This document shows positions 46,794 to 57,210 of a stretch of DNA of 64,000 nt, one piece after another. Both the position numbers and the translations under genes were made by a program. Positions within the stretch are counted from its first letter, which is position 1; every line of letters begins with the position of its first letter. The notes below the pieces were generated by a model. The model was not told where the DNA came from and did no database searches. It worked only from the letters and a program-made list of their open reading frames with translations. This DNA is from Galerina marginata (taxonomy: Eukaryota > Basidiomycota > Agaricomycetes > Agaricales > Galerinaceae): positions 3,348,001 through 3,412,000 of the forward strand of contig JAECYW010000002.1 of NCBI GenBank assembly GCA_023014335.1, written 5' to 3'.

Positions 46794-48002
46794 CTAAAAA
46801 GATTGAGCTTTTTGTCGCTGGAGAACATCAGGACTTTCACCCCGACGGTACGTTGGAAGTACTGCTCTCCGTTCACTATTTGGATCCGAGATCACGATCC
46901 GTTGGTCGCCATCATCGGTATTTTGTACCGTACTACTAGTCAACACGTCGAACGGTCGTCCCAATAATACTCGGTACGGTGGGTTCTTAATGATGTGTAC
47001 TTGTAAGTACACCGTCACTCCCCCGAACGAAAATGGTACATTTTCCGCTAATCCCAGTGTCTTCTCAACCGAGCCATTTGCACTTTGCATGTTAATAGTG
47101 ACGTTTGGGTTCCAAGTTAAACCGATTTCAATAGCTACGGCCTCAGACATAGAAACAATCTGTGAGCCGCTATCTACGATCGATTCTTCTTGTCCTATAT
47201 GATTTATTTTAGGATATAAGGAACGCAGGGCATAAGTATCCCTTGCGACGTATACCTCCTTTGGAACTGCACCGTCATGCGTTTGGGCAAATTGCAAGTA
47301 CGGGTCTGATGCGACTCGTAAATCAGGCTGAAGGTTCTGATCGTTGAGAATCCCGGCTAACATGAAGTTAGATACGGGTAATTGATCGACCGTCAAACCT
47401 GTCTCTATCTCTCTCGTCCTAGCATCGGCCTCTAGTATTTCCTCCATGAAGACTTGTTTTCTGGCTTTAGTGACATTTTTCTTAAATGCCTCCCGGATGC
47501 CGGGTGCATTGCCCAACAAGTTCTTTAATGGTATGGCTACCGAAAGGTCCATGATTTCATCTAGGACTTTACTAGACTCTGCGTTTTCCTCGACGGGTGC
47601 CTTAGTTTTATATGCTGGACCGTCCTTAGGTGCCTCGTTCGTGGCCGGTCGCGGCTCACTAGTACGGGTCACAGTCTTCAACGGTGGGACATCTACATAA
47701 GGCAACTCCCTCGGCTTTACTACTGCTTTTGGCAAGGTTTTAGCCTTAACAGTACGCTCTTTTTCTTTGCTCTTTCGCGACGAAACCGGCGGTCCTCTTG
47801 GTACCGGCTCTTCTTCAACTTCTTCTTCCTGTTCTTCTTCAGTCTCTTCGCTATCTCCTTCATCAGCTGATTCTTGGGGTATTTCTGTTTTCTTGATAAA
47901 CCTGACACTTTTACAGTTCTCCAGGGGCTTTGCTTTAGTCGACTTATCCACCGGTTTAGTAGAGGAAGTCGCTGCCCCTTTCCTCGAACTTATTGAAAAT
48001 TT
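46794..48002 (-). CDS. Giant element protease ORF, entered by -1 frameshift
   Basis: The retropepsin site is IVDSGSQIVSM (DSG), with LLGRPFDVL downstream as the second conserved loop. The N-terminal half is acidic and Lys/Pro-rich, and there is a helical domain before the protease (ILEADARTREIETGL). The ORF overlaps the end of gag in the -1 frame, has no ATG near its start, and ends with TAG at 46794-46796 within a T5 run. Confidence 0.82.
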   Translation of the reverse strand, partial: KFSISSRKGAATSSTKPVDKSTKAKPLENCKSVRFIKKTEIPQESADEGDSEETEEEQEEEVEEEPVPRGPPVSSRKSKEKERTVKAKTLPKAVVKPRELPYVDVPPLKTVTRTSEPRPATNEAPKDGPAYKTKAPVEENAESSKVLDEIMDLSVAIPLKNLLGNAPGIREAFKKNVTKARKQVFMEEILEADARTREIETGLTVDQLPVSNFMLAGILNDQNLQPDLRVASDPYLQFAQTHDGAVPKEVYVARDTYALRSLYPKINHIGQEESIVDSGSQIVSMSEAVAIEIGLTWNPNVTINMQSANGSVEKTLGLAENVPFSFGGVTVYLQVHIIKNPPYRVLLGRPFDVLTSSTVQNTDDGDQRIVISDPNSERRAVLPTYRRGESPDVLQRQKAQSF

Positions 48003-49730
48003 GACTGGTCGGCAGCGTATCCCCCTTCTGACCTGGAGAAATCATTCCGACTCATTACTCTATCCAGAGTCTCCCGTCCATAATTTTGTGCCATGGTCGC
48101 TAACTGTCTAGCTACCTCTGTATCGTTTATGAGCTGATCGTAAGTCTGGGTGAAGTAGACGTCGTGCTCATAATCGGCATCTTGGAAAAACCCGGCTTGT
48201 GACTGGCCAGTTTTTGCTGGAGGTTGCCTCTTATTCTTTGCTTCAACGACTTCTCTCATAGTCTTATTACCATCTCGAGGTACGAAATCTCCCGTTGGTA
48301 GCCTTATCTGATTCTGCTCGTTACGCGTTATCCAGCCTTGCCCGAGATGCTTATTTGCATGTGGACAGTCAAGGATTTGATGACCCGTCTCTCTGCAATA
48401 GAAACAGATGTTTCCGGCCGCGTCCCGTCCTACATAAACATTCCTATTATAGCCCGTCGGATTGTACGGTGCACTCGCCATAGGCAAAGGTGCTGGTGCG
48501 TTCTTTAGCGTATTGACAGCGGTCAGGAGCTGTTCTAATGTTTTCGAAATGGTCTGACTCTGCTGACTCTGAAGCCGTACGGTATCTTGTAACAATGCCA
48601 TGTCTTCTTCTAATTTTGGATTCTGGCTATCGTGTCCTTTGTCCCGTACTAAGGTTCTAGAGAAAGTAGACCCTTCATCCACATTATATCTGCTGGTTGA
48701 CCCATGCGCACGTTCGGCTATTACTATCGCGGTCTCGATTACTTCATTTAAGGTGAATCGATCCTCGTTTCTGTAGTTAACCGTCGCTGCTGCTGGGGCC
48801 GCCGCTACCTTATCATGAATGAGATCCAGTCTATTCTCTATTCTGTTGACGAAGTCTGGATGTAAGCACGAATAGAACTTAATTACTAACTCCCTATTCG
48901 AGAGTAGCTTAGGTTCTGCTTGCAACTTTGCTGCTTCTGCACAGAATGATCGCTTGAGACTGAGTAGCTCATCTAGATTATTTTCTCTTATCCCGTTTCT
49001 GCCCCCTTTAGCTTTTAAGATCTTTTCCAGTCTTTCCAACGATCCCGTCTCCAAAGCTGCTGCTTCTGGATAACTCCTAACAATTTCCTTTTTATAGTCT
49101 GCCCATTTCCCAAGCTCGTAGGACGGGAACGCTTTCCATTCTGACTCTGTTACAGCCGACGCGTACTTTCCAAGAGTTTCAACCTTTGTCTTCTCACTAG
49201 TGATATTGTGAGTAGCAAACAAGTCCTCCACTCTATTTATGAATCGTAATAATTCGGACGGTTGCTCATCATCAAACTTCGGCGCGTCCCTCGATCCGGG
49301 AATTGGCATAGGCATGATTGTCTGAGGTTGTACGGGTAAATTGGTAGAAATATTGGTATTATTCGGTACGTCTGGGGTAACTGGATTGGTAGTAGCCACG
49401 GTTGTTGCTAAGACTGGTACGGTACTAGATGATGCCCTTGGTGATTCCTCAGGTCCTTCGCTAATCCGTTGTCTCTGACTTTCAACACTGGCCGATACGC
49501 GTGCCCTGTAACGTTCTTCTGTGGGGTTATTGTTACTAATAGATTTGGCCTTAGGCTTCGATCTACTAACGCTCGGAAGTTTATCTTGGTAGGGAAGGGT
49601 TGCTCCACTGGAATTATTCGTCCCCCTAGATGTAGACGGTTGATTAAACTCCACTGGTGCTGGCTCCGTCCGCTTCTTTTTACCTCTTCCTCTGTCTGCT
49701 ATGTTTAATAAAAGGACGGTTACCCGTGTC
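47990..49730 (-). CDS. Giant element gag
   Basis: The capsid-like region has FDDEQPSELLRFINRVEDLF and AFPSYELGKWADYKKEIVRSYP. A CCHC knuckle (CFYCRETGHQILDC) follows, as in nucleocapsid. The frame ends TAA at 47990-47992. It is open upstream to about 49730, yet the first in-frame ATG is far inside (about 49315), so a non-AUG start or a leader intron is likely. Length about 560-580 aa. Confidence 0.82.
47996..48002 (-). promoter_or_regulatory. Slippery heptamer A AAT TTT for gag-protease
   Basis: In gag frame it reads TCA AAT TTT CAA TAA: a canonical X XXY YYZ site one codon before the stop. A -1 slip leads straight into the protease ORF. Confidence 0.75.
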
Positions 49731-49802
49731 TTTTAAAATAGTAGCTTTCTGTAACCGTCAATTGTACGGTTGTGATTTTTCAGCTTTCCGATATAGACAG
49801 AA

Positions 49803-49820
49803 AGATCAAAGGTTTGATCT
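49803..49820. repeat. Perfect 8-bp palindrome in leader
   Basis: AGATCAAA-GG-TTTGATCT, 15 bp from the primer-binding site. Possible RNA dimerisation hairpin; inferred. Confidence 0.35.
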
Positions 49821-49834
49821 GGAATTTAACCCCC

Positions 49835-49851
49835 CCTCGCGGTGGGCTCCA
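49835..49851 (-). promoter_or_regulatory. Primer-binding site
   Basis: In element sense TGGAGCCCACCGCGAGG lies 3 nt after the 5' LTR; it begins TGG, complementary to a tRNA CCA end. The tRNA is not identified. Confidence 0.6.
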
Positions 49852-49854
49852 GAT

Positions 49855-51595
49855 AAGATGGTTGCTGCGGGGTAGTTCTGAATACTAGCTAGACCACAAT
49901 AGATAAACACTTCAATAATGAACTGAAAATCCCTACTATACGTCCCCAATGGTCTCAGTCAATATTCAAATCTAACACTCTTAATTGTCTAGCAGTAATC
50001 ACCCAATCAAATATTTGACTAGTCGTCTCTGGGAGGGACAGTAATTTTACAATACCCTGATCAAAGCCGATGATTCCTGTCAATCTCGTGAACTGAAGGG
50101 ACGCGTACACAGTATAAGTGCGACGACCCAAAGAAAGGTTGTATATTGGTTTGAGAAATAGAATGATATTTTTGGTGTAGAGTCCCGTACTCTGTGTTAA
50201 CGTGAAAATGTCGACTAACGACGTATACTCGATAATCGGTGTGTTACCGAAACGCAAGTACTCTTAGGTTACCGAAACCTATCAACTAAAATAAACTCTT
50301 CAATGTCCCGGATAGTCTACAATTACCGAAATTGTCCCTATCACAGTCCAGGTCTTTGACAACACCGTACTACCGAAGTACGGTTTAATGTGCTGCCAAA
50401 TCGGAGGGCCACCGGAGCCTTATTCTAGTCAACAATATGACGGTGAACAAGATCTTCGTTTCAAGTCTTAGAACCGTTATCTAAATACTCTCACTCTGAT
50501 CACAAAGGTGAAATTCTTTCAAGTCAAATACTATTCAAAATTCCTCGAAGACAAGTCAACACGTTGAAGTCACTTAGGCAGTTCGTATGAACCGTCCAAA
50601 TATAATTTCGTGGGTGGTAAATTGCTTGTTATTGCGCTACAAACGTCTACTAACTTTATACTACGCGATACTAATTTTACATGTGTTATTTCGGAGCACC
50701 GTCCTTTTACAAACCTCCGGTCCCATGCGAGTACTGGTATCTTACTAAGTCGTGAACCGGATTTAACTGTGCAAAAGAGGAGTTATTGGTACGCGTCCCC
50801 GTTAGGTCTGAGTCCCGTAACTCCTTTATGCAATAATACCGTCCTTTGATGGAACCGTACCGTGTGGAACAGTCCATATGCTCTCTGGTTAACTTGTTTC
50901 ATCAATATCTCCGGGTGCCTACAACCGAAAGGAGAAATATCTCCGTGGATTTATTAATTCCCGTCCCCGTTTGTAGAACTCCCCATTAATCCCTTATACC
51001 GTGTATCAATGTACGGTACGTTCAGCATGGCATTCCTGTCTGGTGTTCTAAGTCTCCCGCATGTTGACTTGTTCACGCGCTACACTCTTTGCTAAATATA
51101 GGTATGCCCCGTCGGTGAAGTCGGAGGTACCGTACATAGCTCAAATTGGACTTATCTCCGTTCTTCGGTTCTTTCAAGGGTTCTGCGAATCTCTTCAGTA
51201 AGTACGGGAATACCCGCGACTCGTGTTCTGACTTCTCGGGCCCGTTTCCCGTCTTATTCGGATCGTGCCGAGACGGCATGCGATAACAAAGGCAATCACT
51301 GCATCGTTTTGGTTCACAATGAGCGCTAAAGACCCGCGCTTATCTGTAGTGGGTGCTCGGGTTGGCTCGCGTTCGTAGCACCGTCCATTAATGTATTCAC
51401 CGTACGTTTTGTAGTACCGTAGTTATGAATACTATTATTTTATCACAGTGTCCCGTCGCGTACAATAGTTTTCTTTAGTCTATGCTCTGCGTGTACTGTC
51501 CGGGACGTTCAATATACTTCATTTCTATCTAAGTTTGAGAGAGAAGAGTTCGTAAAATCGAAAAATTCAGGGCTGGACCAAGGGCCGTCCCTTCA
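49855..51595 (-). repeat. 5' LTR of giant element
   Basis: Matches the LTR at 29217-30957 at offset 20638 with no difference noticed. The right flank is ACAGT (51596-51600). Confidence 0.93.
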
Positions 51596-51600
51596 ACAGT

Positions 51601-52919
51601 TATATCTAAAAATAGATAATCATGTGACATGTGACATTTAGACTTTTAAGTGTGTTTGAACAGCATATCCAACATGTTTGAAGTGCTTTAAATGCTAAAT
51701 TGATCAATCAATGCTTTAAATAGAAGCAATTTCCAAAAGTGATCAGATGTGGCTGTGCTACTAACAAAAGTTGTACTTCTCATCAGGGCAATTCTAAATC
51801 TGTTTAAATTATAACTGTATCTTCTTTCCTTATTAAGATATAAGCTCCATCAAAATCGTTATCAGGCTTTTTGAAATCAGATTTGGCAGATGAGAAAATT
51901 TCCCAAAAAGGAAAGAGTATCTCAAAAGAAAGTAATATATTTTTAGATTTTTTTAGCATTTAAATCATATCAATATTCGCTTTCCTGACTGAGATATAAG
52001 CAAAACAAGATTGTTTCTAAAAATAGCTGATATGACCATAAATGGAAATAGTTCCTAATTGGGAAATTCAGGGTTAGCTAAAAATAGAAATGGTTCCAAA
52101 ATGTTTTAGAGCCATAGTTTCAAAATAGACACACTTCTAAAAATAGACCTTTTCTAAAAATAGAAACATCAAAAATATTTTCAGTCTAAAAATAGAAATA
52201 CTTCTAAAATAAGATTTCAGGGTTTAGATCTAAATAAAGTAGGTATAAGCTACTGTTTTTTTTAATACTTATCTGTATTATAATTTAATGTTTATTTACT
52301 AGAAAAAATCTACTTCACAATACAAGTCTGTTAAAATGTCACTAGACTATAATGAGCTTAGTTTTTACTTGCTTGCAATTATTTAGATATTAGAAAATGC
52401 AAAAAATTCAGATCTACAAGATAGTATTTATTGATATAAATGCTAGTATAGGCTGTAATCAAAAAAATGCTATAGCTTTTACATATATATATATTATTTG
52501 CTTTGATTTAGATTGCTTCTTGTGCGTTGGGTCAGGTAGACCTGTGCCTAAAGAAATGACATTACAGCATATTTATAGCTATCCTGGAAAAGACCCAGGA
52601 ATTTTTTTATTTTGGAGGACCCCTGCCACCAGAATATATTTCTAAAATACAAAACTTTGCCAAGACGTCACAAAAAACATTTGATTTTGTTTTCTATAAA
52701 ATTTATTTTTTGAAGAATATTTATTATTAGAAAACATTTTTCACAAAAGACCCCTGCCACCACCTGTCAAAGAAACATTATACTAAACCCTAAAAAACAT
52801 TTTAAAAATCTGAAGATTATTCTTGGAAAAAATTGTTCTCAGAAATGTTTTCAGCCTTCCTTTAGATTGTATTTCCTATCAGGAATTAATCAACCTAAGA
52901 GGTTAGATCTGGGGGGTCA
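51601..52919 (-). repeat. Right arm of foldback copy B
   Basis: Continues foldback copy B after the giant element; complementary to 26524-27840 and free of genes. Confidence 0.82.
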
Positions 52920-53308
52920 GATGCAAAGTTAGACGACCTTGCTGTTCAACTGTTCCATAATAAGCATTTGTTTTACCATACAAGCCTGGAGAGTCATTGC
53001 CAACACCCAATACATGTTTAATAAAGGTTTCACACATAAAATGAAAGAATCTTGCAGCTGCTACAGGGTTTTGAGCAACAAGGCGATAAGCTTCATCTGG
53101 TAGACAAATCTCAGGTTTGAACTCAATATCCTTATCAGCAAAATAAAGACAGATTGGATGTTTACTATCTGCAGGAGAAAGTGTAATAAACCAAGAAGGA
53201 GCACCTATATAGGAAATCAAAGACCATATTTCATTGCGCATAGACTTTTTACCTGCTAAAGAACCTTCAACATGACCGCCAATTGTATCCAAGTCTTGTA
53301 TGACTTTA
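52920..53308 (-). pseudogene. Helitron Rep-like N domain, part 2
   Basis: DTIGGHVEGS, MRNEIWSLISYIGAPSWFITLSP and GTVEQQGRLTLH are the conserved blocks of the Helitron_like_N (Rep) domain. GRLTLH should lead into the HUH His-x-His region, which is just where foldback copy B inserted and where a few codons are lost. It joins in frame to the upstream segment once 53309-55523 is removed. Confidence 0.85.
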
Positions 53309-54008
53309 CTTGGTCAGAGGCCATTGCTGCGCATGGCAAAAACAAGTTCTTACTTTGGGGTGAGGCAGTGCCTGAAGACTTACACTGTTATTAAATAAAT
53401 ACATATTAAATATGTAAATAATATGTAGTCCGCTCAAATCTGAACCGATTGGGATGTTCTTATACTCAAAAAAAGCAGAAAAATGAGGCGGTTCTAACAA
53501 GCCAGGAGGCGAGGAGCGAAGCTCCGAGCTGACGAGCAAAGTTGTACTAGAGACTTTGGACGAGAATGGCCGCGACGTAGACCAACGTTTCGTCTGTTAA
53601 AGAGAACTCATCAGGCGGCGGGGTGGTCTTTTACCACCAAGCGGAACATTACGTAATCGTCCGTTTTTGGGAATCACGGGATCGCGTCTGTGCGCCCTCA
53701 GAGTCGCGGAATCCGCAATGGAACTCGACGCGTTTTGTTTACTCTCGAGGCCTTTTTGGGTCCTAACCCCTCAAAGGTAGGGTACTAGATTGTCTACCAT
53801 TGGTTGTAGGTTGTTAGGCTGATAGGAAGTTGAAATTTATCTTTATTCAATTCATTCTTGGGGTGACTCTGCTGCAGGCAGCTGAAAGGTGATTTAAAAA
53901 TCACATATCACCGGTCTCAAATGTGTAGAATGAAGTCAAATAAAATTTTCCATATCTCAAAAGGGAATGACTGATTTTAAAACCGGATTTTATTTTCAAA
54001 AATTGAAA

Positions 54009-54095
54009 TTTTTTACATCTACTCGAAGGATCAGCTGCATACGGTGGTCCCGGTAGGGACCGCCGGCAGCTGATTCGAGAGTAGGTGTAAAAAAA
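54009..54095 (-). repeat. Long imperfect stem-loop
   Basis: Arms of about 30 nt (54009-54038 and 54066-54095) pair with few mismatches, capped by GGTGGTCCC/GGGACCGCC. It sits just after the stop of the RT fragment, so it may be a retroelement 3' UTR structure. Confidence 0.6.
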
Positions 54096-54100
54096 CGGGT

Positions 54101-54640
54101 TCAAACGGTCATTGCTTGTTCAGCTTGGTAAGCCTCGATTGTCTCACGATTGATTTTATTCAACCGGTCACTCAAAGCCTCTGGCTTTTTAAAGGATGCA
54201 AGGAAGCGGTCATCGGGTTTTCCAAGCCCAGTTTCCTCCCAAGCATCACGCAGAGTTTTCCATATGGGACCAAAGTCTACAGAGTCCCATAGTGGATTGT
54301 GAATGAGTTTCAGGACATATAGCCGGCCCTTGTTCTCCCATTCAGGAATAGGAGTACAAGGGGTGAGCGCTTTTGGGCGCTCGTCGGCATATGACACACC
54401 TGAAAAGACTGACCGAAGCCATTTCCCCGGGTATCCTCGGGCTCGTAGACGAGACGATAACATCTTGACTATCTTTTTGAAGTCCTCTTCTTTAGAAGAT
54501 AGTCTGACGTAGCAAATGAGTTCACCTTTCACCCAAGACCTTTTGGATGTGTCAGAGTGACAAGATTTCCAGGGAATATAAAGGTAGGCATTTAGGGCCT
54601 TCTGGAAGACGCGCTCCAAGAGGCTTCGGTGATGCACACC
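54101..54640 (-). pseudogene. Captured reverse-transcriptase C-terminal fragment
   Basis: ALNAYLYIPWKS, then WVKGELICYVRLSS and LRARGYPGKWLRSVF resemble the region after the catalytic palm in a group of RTs found in fungal and protist retroelements. No catalytic YxDD is in the fragment. It is oriented opposite to the adjacent helicase piece. The family is not certain; a LINE or Penelope-like RT is possible. Confidence 0.5.
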
Positions 54641-55149
54641 GGCACCCGACTCCGCCGACTCTTTGTCACCATGCTGCTCTTCTGTGAGGTGTCCCAGCCT
54701 GATCTGCTCTGGGCTGAATTCAGGGAACCAATCTGCGACGACCTCAAACATCGGCTGCGTGTCATGGGTGTTGAAAACCTGGCCGAGGAATTTGTCTATG
54801 ACTATGGTCTCTTTCTCCTTCACCAGCTCTTGCAGAACTCAGGTCAATCCCTCGAAAATTGGCCGACAATGCCCCGGCATCAGCAGAACTGGGCTGCGCT
54901 CACCATCAATCCCCTTATCGCAGAGCAGCTGAACTATGACACCGACGCCTTGCGAGCCGATCTTGAAATCCGTCTAGAGCAGATGAACGACGACCAAAAT
55001 TCAGCTTATGACCAAATAGTGGCCTCTGTGGAGAACACCGACGGCGGCCTCTTTTTTCTCAATGGGTCTGGTGGTACTGGCAAGACATTTGTGTACAATA
55101 CAGTGTGCGCAAAGCTACGCAGTGATCAAAACGTCGTCCTGTGTGTGTC
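54594..55149 (+). pseudogene. Captured second-Helitron helicase fragment
   Basis: HTGTRLRRLFVTMLLF, ICDDLKHRL and YDYGLFLL are followed by DDQNSAYDQIVASVE and a Walker A FFLNGSGGTGKTFVYNTV. This is the start of a PIF1-type Helitron helicase different from the one split across the window: Walker A is intact and codon usage is more GC-rich. It stops at the HLR border at 55149. Upstream, a TAG near 54580 ends the frame. Confidence 0.75.
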
Positions 55150-55523
55150 GAGGCCATTGCTGCGCATGGCAAAAACAAGTTCTTACTTTGGGGTGAGGCA
55201 GTGCCTGAAGACTTACACTGTTATTAAATAAATACATATTAAATATGTAAATAATATGTAGTCCGCTCAAATCTGAACCGATTGGGATGATCTTATACTC
55301 AAAAAAAGCAGAAAAATGAGGCGGTTCTAACAAGCCTAAGGCCCTGATTTTTACGATTTTTTTGATACCAAGATCATAAAAATTGGCCCAGTAATGGCTG
55401 AGATACAGAAACCATGCAGGGTCACTATAGCAGTGGGAGAATTTCCAACCATTGCGTTAGAAACCATTTCTGCCTGCTATGCAGGCCGGAAAACAAGTTC
55501 TTTTACTACGTAAGAACTTGTAA

Positions 55524-55959
55524 TAGCATAGTTTTTCCTCTTGAGTTTCAGGTTTTACACGCTCACCAAGAGAAAGGCGCTTGCTAATATTAGATAACAC
55601 TGAATGATTAAGATTTAATAGGCGATTAGCCATTTCAGAAAAATAAGATCTCTGTACTACTAATCTTCCTTGACTTGTGCTTTGAGAAATCTGTTCATGA
55701 TTAAATGCAATCAAAGGAAAATTGGGATCAGTTTGAAACCTTTTATCATGATACATTAACAGATGTCTTTTCTGGACCAAAGGTGAATGAATTTTGTTCA
55801 TTATTGATTGACCTATACCACCATGACCATATGGAAAAAGCCATGGAAGCAAAGAAGGAAACAACTGAGGATTTTTAAATATTGAGCAAGGTTTTTCAGA
55901 ATGGCCAGCAAATAAAATTTTTCCATTGCTCATAAGATGTTCCAAAGCTTTAGCCTTTA
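55524..55959 (-). pseudogene. Helitron Rep-like N domain, part 1
   Basis: LFPYGHGGIGQS, KRHLLMYHDKRFQTDPNFPLIAFNH-like and YFSEMANRLLNL blocks open the Helitron_like_N region. In-frame with its neighbours on both sides after removal of the chimeric HLR and HLR 8. No stop inside. Confidence 0.82.
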
Positions 55960-57210
55960 TTACAAGTTCTTACGTAGTAAAAGAACTTGTTTTCCGGCCT
56001 GCATAGCAGGCAGAAATGGTTTCTAACGCAATGGTTGGAAATTCTCCCACTGCTATAGTGACCCTGCATGGTTTCTGTATCTCAGCCATTACTGGGCCAA
56101 TTTTTATGATCTTGGTATCAAAAAATTCGTAAAAATCAGGGCTTTCATGTGGCATGTGTATCCAGGGTCAATTAGGTCATGTGACCTGCTCACACGACCC
56201 AAAAAGCGCAAATTTGTGTAAATTTACACTTGAAATGGATTTCAGTGAGCTAGATAGGCTAAAATGTGTGGCCCAGACCAGTCTAAAATAATGTACAAAT
56301 ATTTACATATGTTTTGCAATGATGTCATGGTGTCCAAATCAGGCAAACAGTCAGCTCAACTTGGTGAAAATCCGAAAATTGGTGTTAAACTGACTGGATA
56401 ACCCACAAAAGGCACACCAAACATTGCAAAACATGACCAAATAACATGAAAATAATGTTTTAGAAGCTTACATAATCAAACTCACAGCAGGACTTTGTGC
56501 AAATCCCTTGAAATCAGTTGAGGCACCAAGTTAGACCAAAATATTCTCAGGGATATGTCATGTGATATGTGTGCACAGACCATCTCTTAGGTGAAAAAAA
56601 CATTATCAGTATTTTTATTTCATTTTAATGCCTTTAAAATCTCTCAATATAGCTTATTTACTGTGTTTTCAACAATATTCCGCATTTGGTATGTCACATC
56701 AAGATGTGACAATACGCATGTGACACTATCTTTTAGCCCTGATTTTTCTAATAATTACACACTTTGTTTCAAGGCAATCCGATAAAAACTAAGCAACGTA
56801 TAAATTAATCTTATTACAAGTTTCTTATTGTAGTCTAATAATTAATCTTGTTACAAGTTCTTACGTAGTAAAAGAACTTGTTTTCCGGCCTGCATAGCAG
56901 GCAGAAATGGTTTCTAACGCAATGGTTGGAAATTCTCCCACTGCTATAGTGACCCTGCATGGTTTCTGTATCTCAGCCATTACTGGGCCAATTTTGATGA
57001 TCTTGGTATCAAAAAAATCGTAAAAATCAGGGCCTTAGGCTTGTTAGAACCGCCTCATTTTTCTGCTTTTTTTGAGTATAAGATCATCCCAATAGCTTCA
57101 GATTTGAGCGGACTATGCATTATTTACTTATTTAACCTTTATTTATAGTCGGACTCACCTTGAAAGTAAGAACTTGTTTTTGCCATGCGCAGCAATGGCC
57201 TCTGACCAAG
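55960..57210 (+). mobile_element. HLR copy 8 (one extra A-B unit)
   Basis: 1251 bp, A-B-A-C. Removal joins TTTA|TAGT and restores the Helitron frame (SIDTI-KAKALEHLM). Confidence 0.85.

Larger units (their letters stand above)
29217..51595 (-). mobile_element. Giant Ty3/gypsy LTR retrotransposon with antisense gene cassette, 22.4 kb
   Basis: Both LTRs are 1741 bp, offset by 20638, with no difference noticed and identical incidental ORFs. Order in element sense: 5' LTR (49855-51595), primer-binding site, gag, protease, RT/RNase H, integrase, then five plus-strand genes E to A, polypurine tract, 3' LTR (29217-30957). Without the 5.1-kb insert in pol it is about 17.3 kb. The gag-pol part belongs to a gypsy type abundant in Agaricomycetes (from memory of motifs). 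The antisense cassette is unusual. Confidence 0.92.
26524..52919. mobile_element. Foldback transposon copy B, split by the giant LTR element
   Basis: Left piece 26524-29216, right piece 51601-52919; together about 4.0 kb. Left end is CACTTCAGTGACCCCCC. At the right end the last bases (CTGAAGTG) are missing and no target duplication remains, so a small deletion removed the TIR tip and some Helitron codons. Arms match those of copy A at most positions. It sits in the Helitron gene like copy A. Confidence 0.82.
53309..55523 (-). mobile_element. Chimeric HLR carrying captured transposon fragments, 2.2 kb
   Basis: In element sense: a nearly complete HLR (55523 to 55150) lacking its last nine or so bases, then 1646 bp of foreign DNA (55149-53504), then a second HLR 3' part (53503-53309) with the proper hairpin end. 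The whole is one insertion: removing 53309-55523 joins GCTA|TAAAG and restores the Helitron frame (KLCY-KVIQDLDTIGG). This fits read-through past a damaged terminator with capture of neighbouring DNA. Confidence 0.78.

Noticed and set aside
26524..52919. Foldback copy B as one 26-kb element
   Set aside because: The giant LTR element with its own target duplication accounts for the middle; without it the foldback is about 4 kb, like copy A.
54629..54823. Continuation of the minus-strand RT ORF through the helicase start
   Set aside because: The plus-strand frame there matches Helitron helicase blocks; the opposite frame is its shadow.
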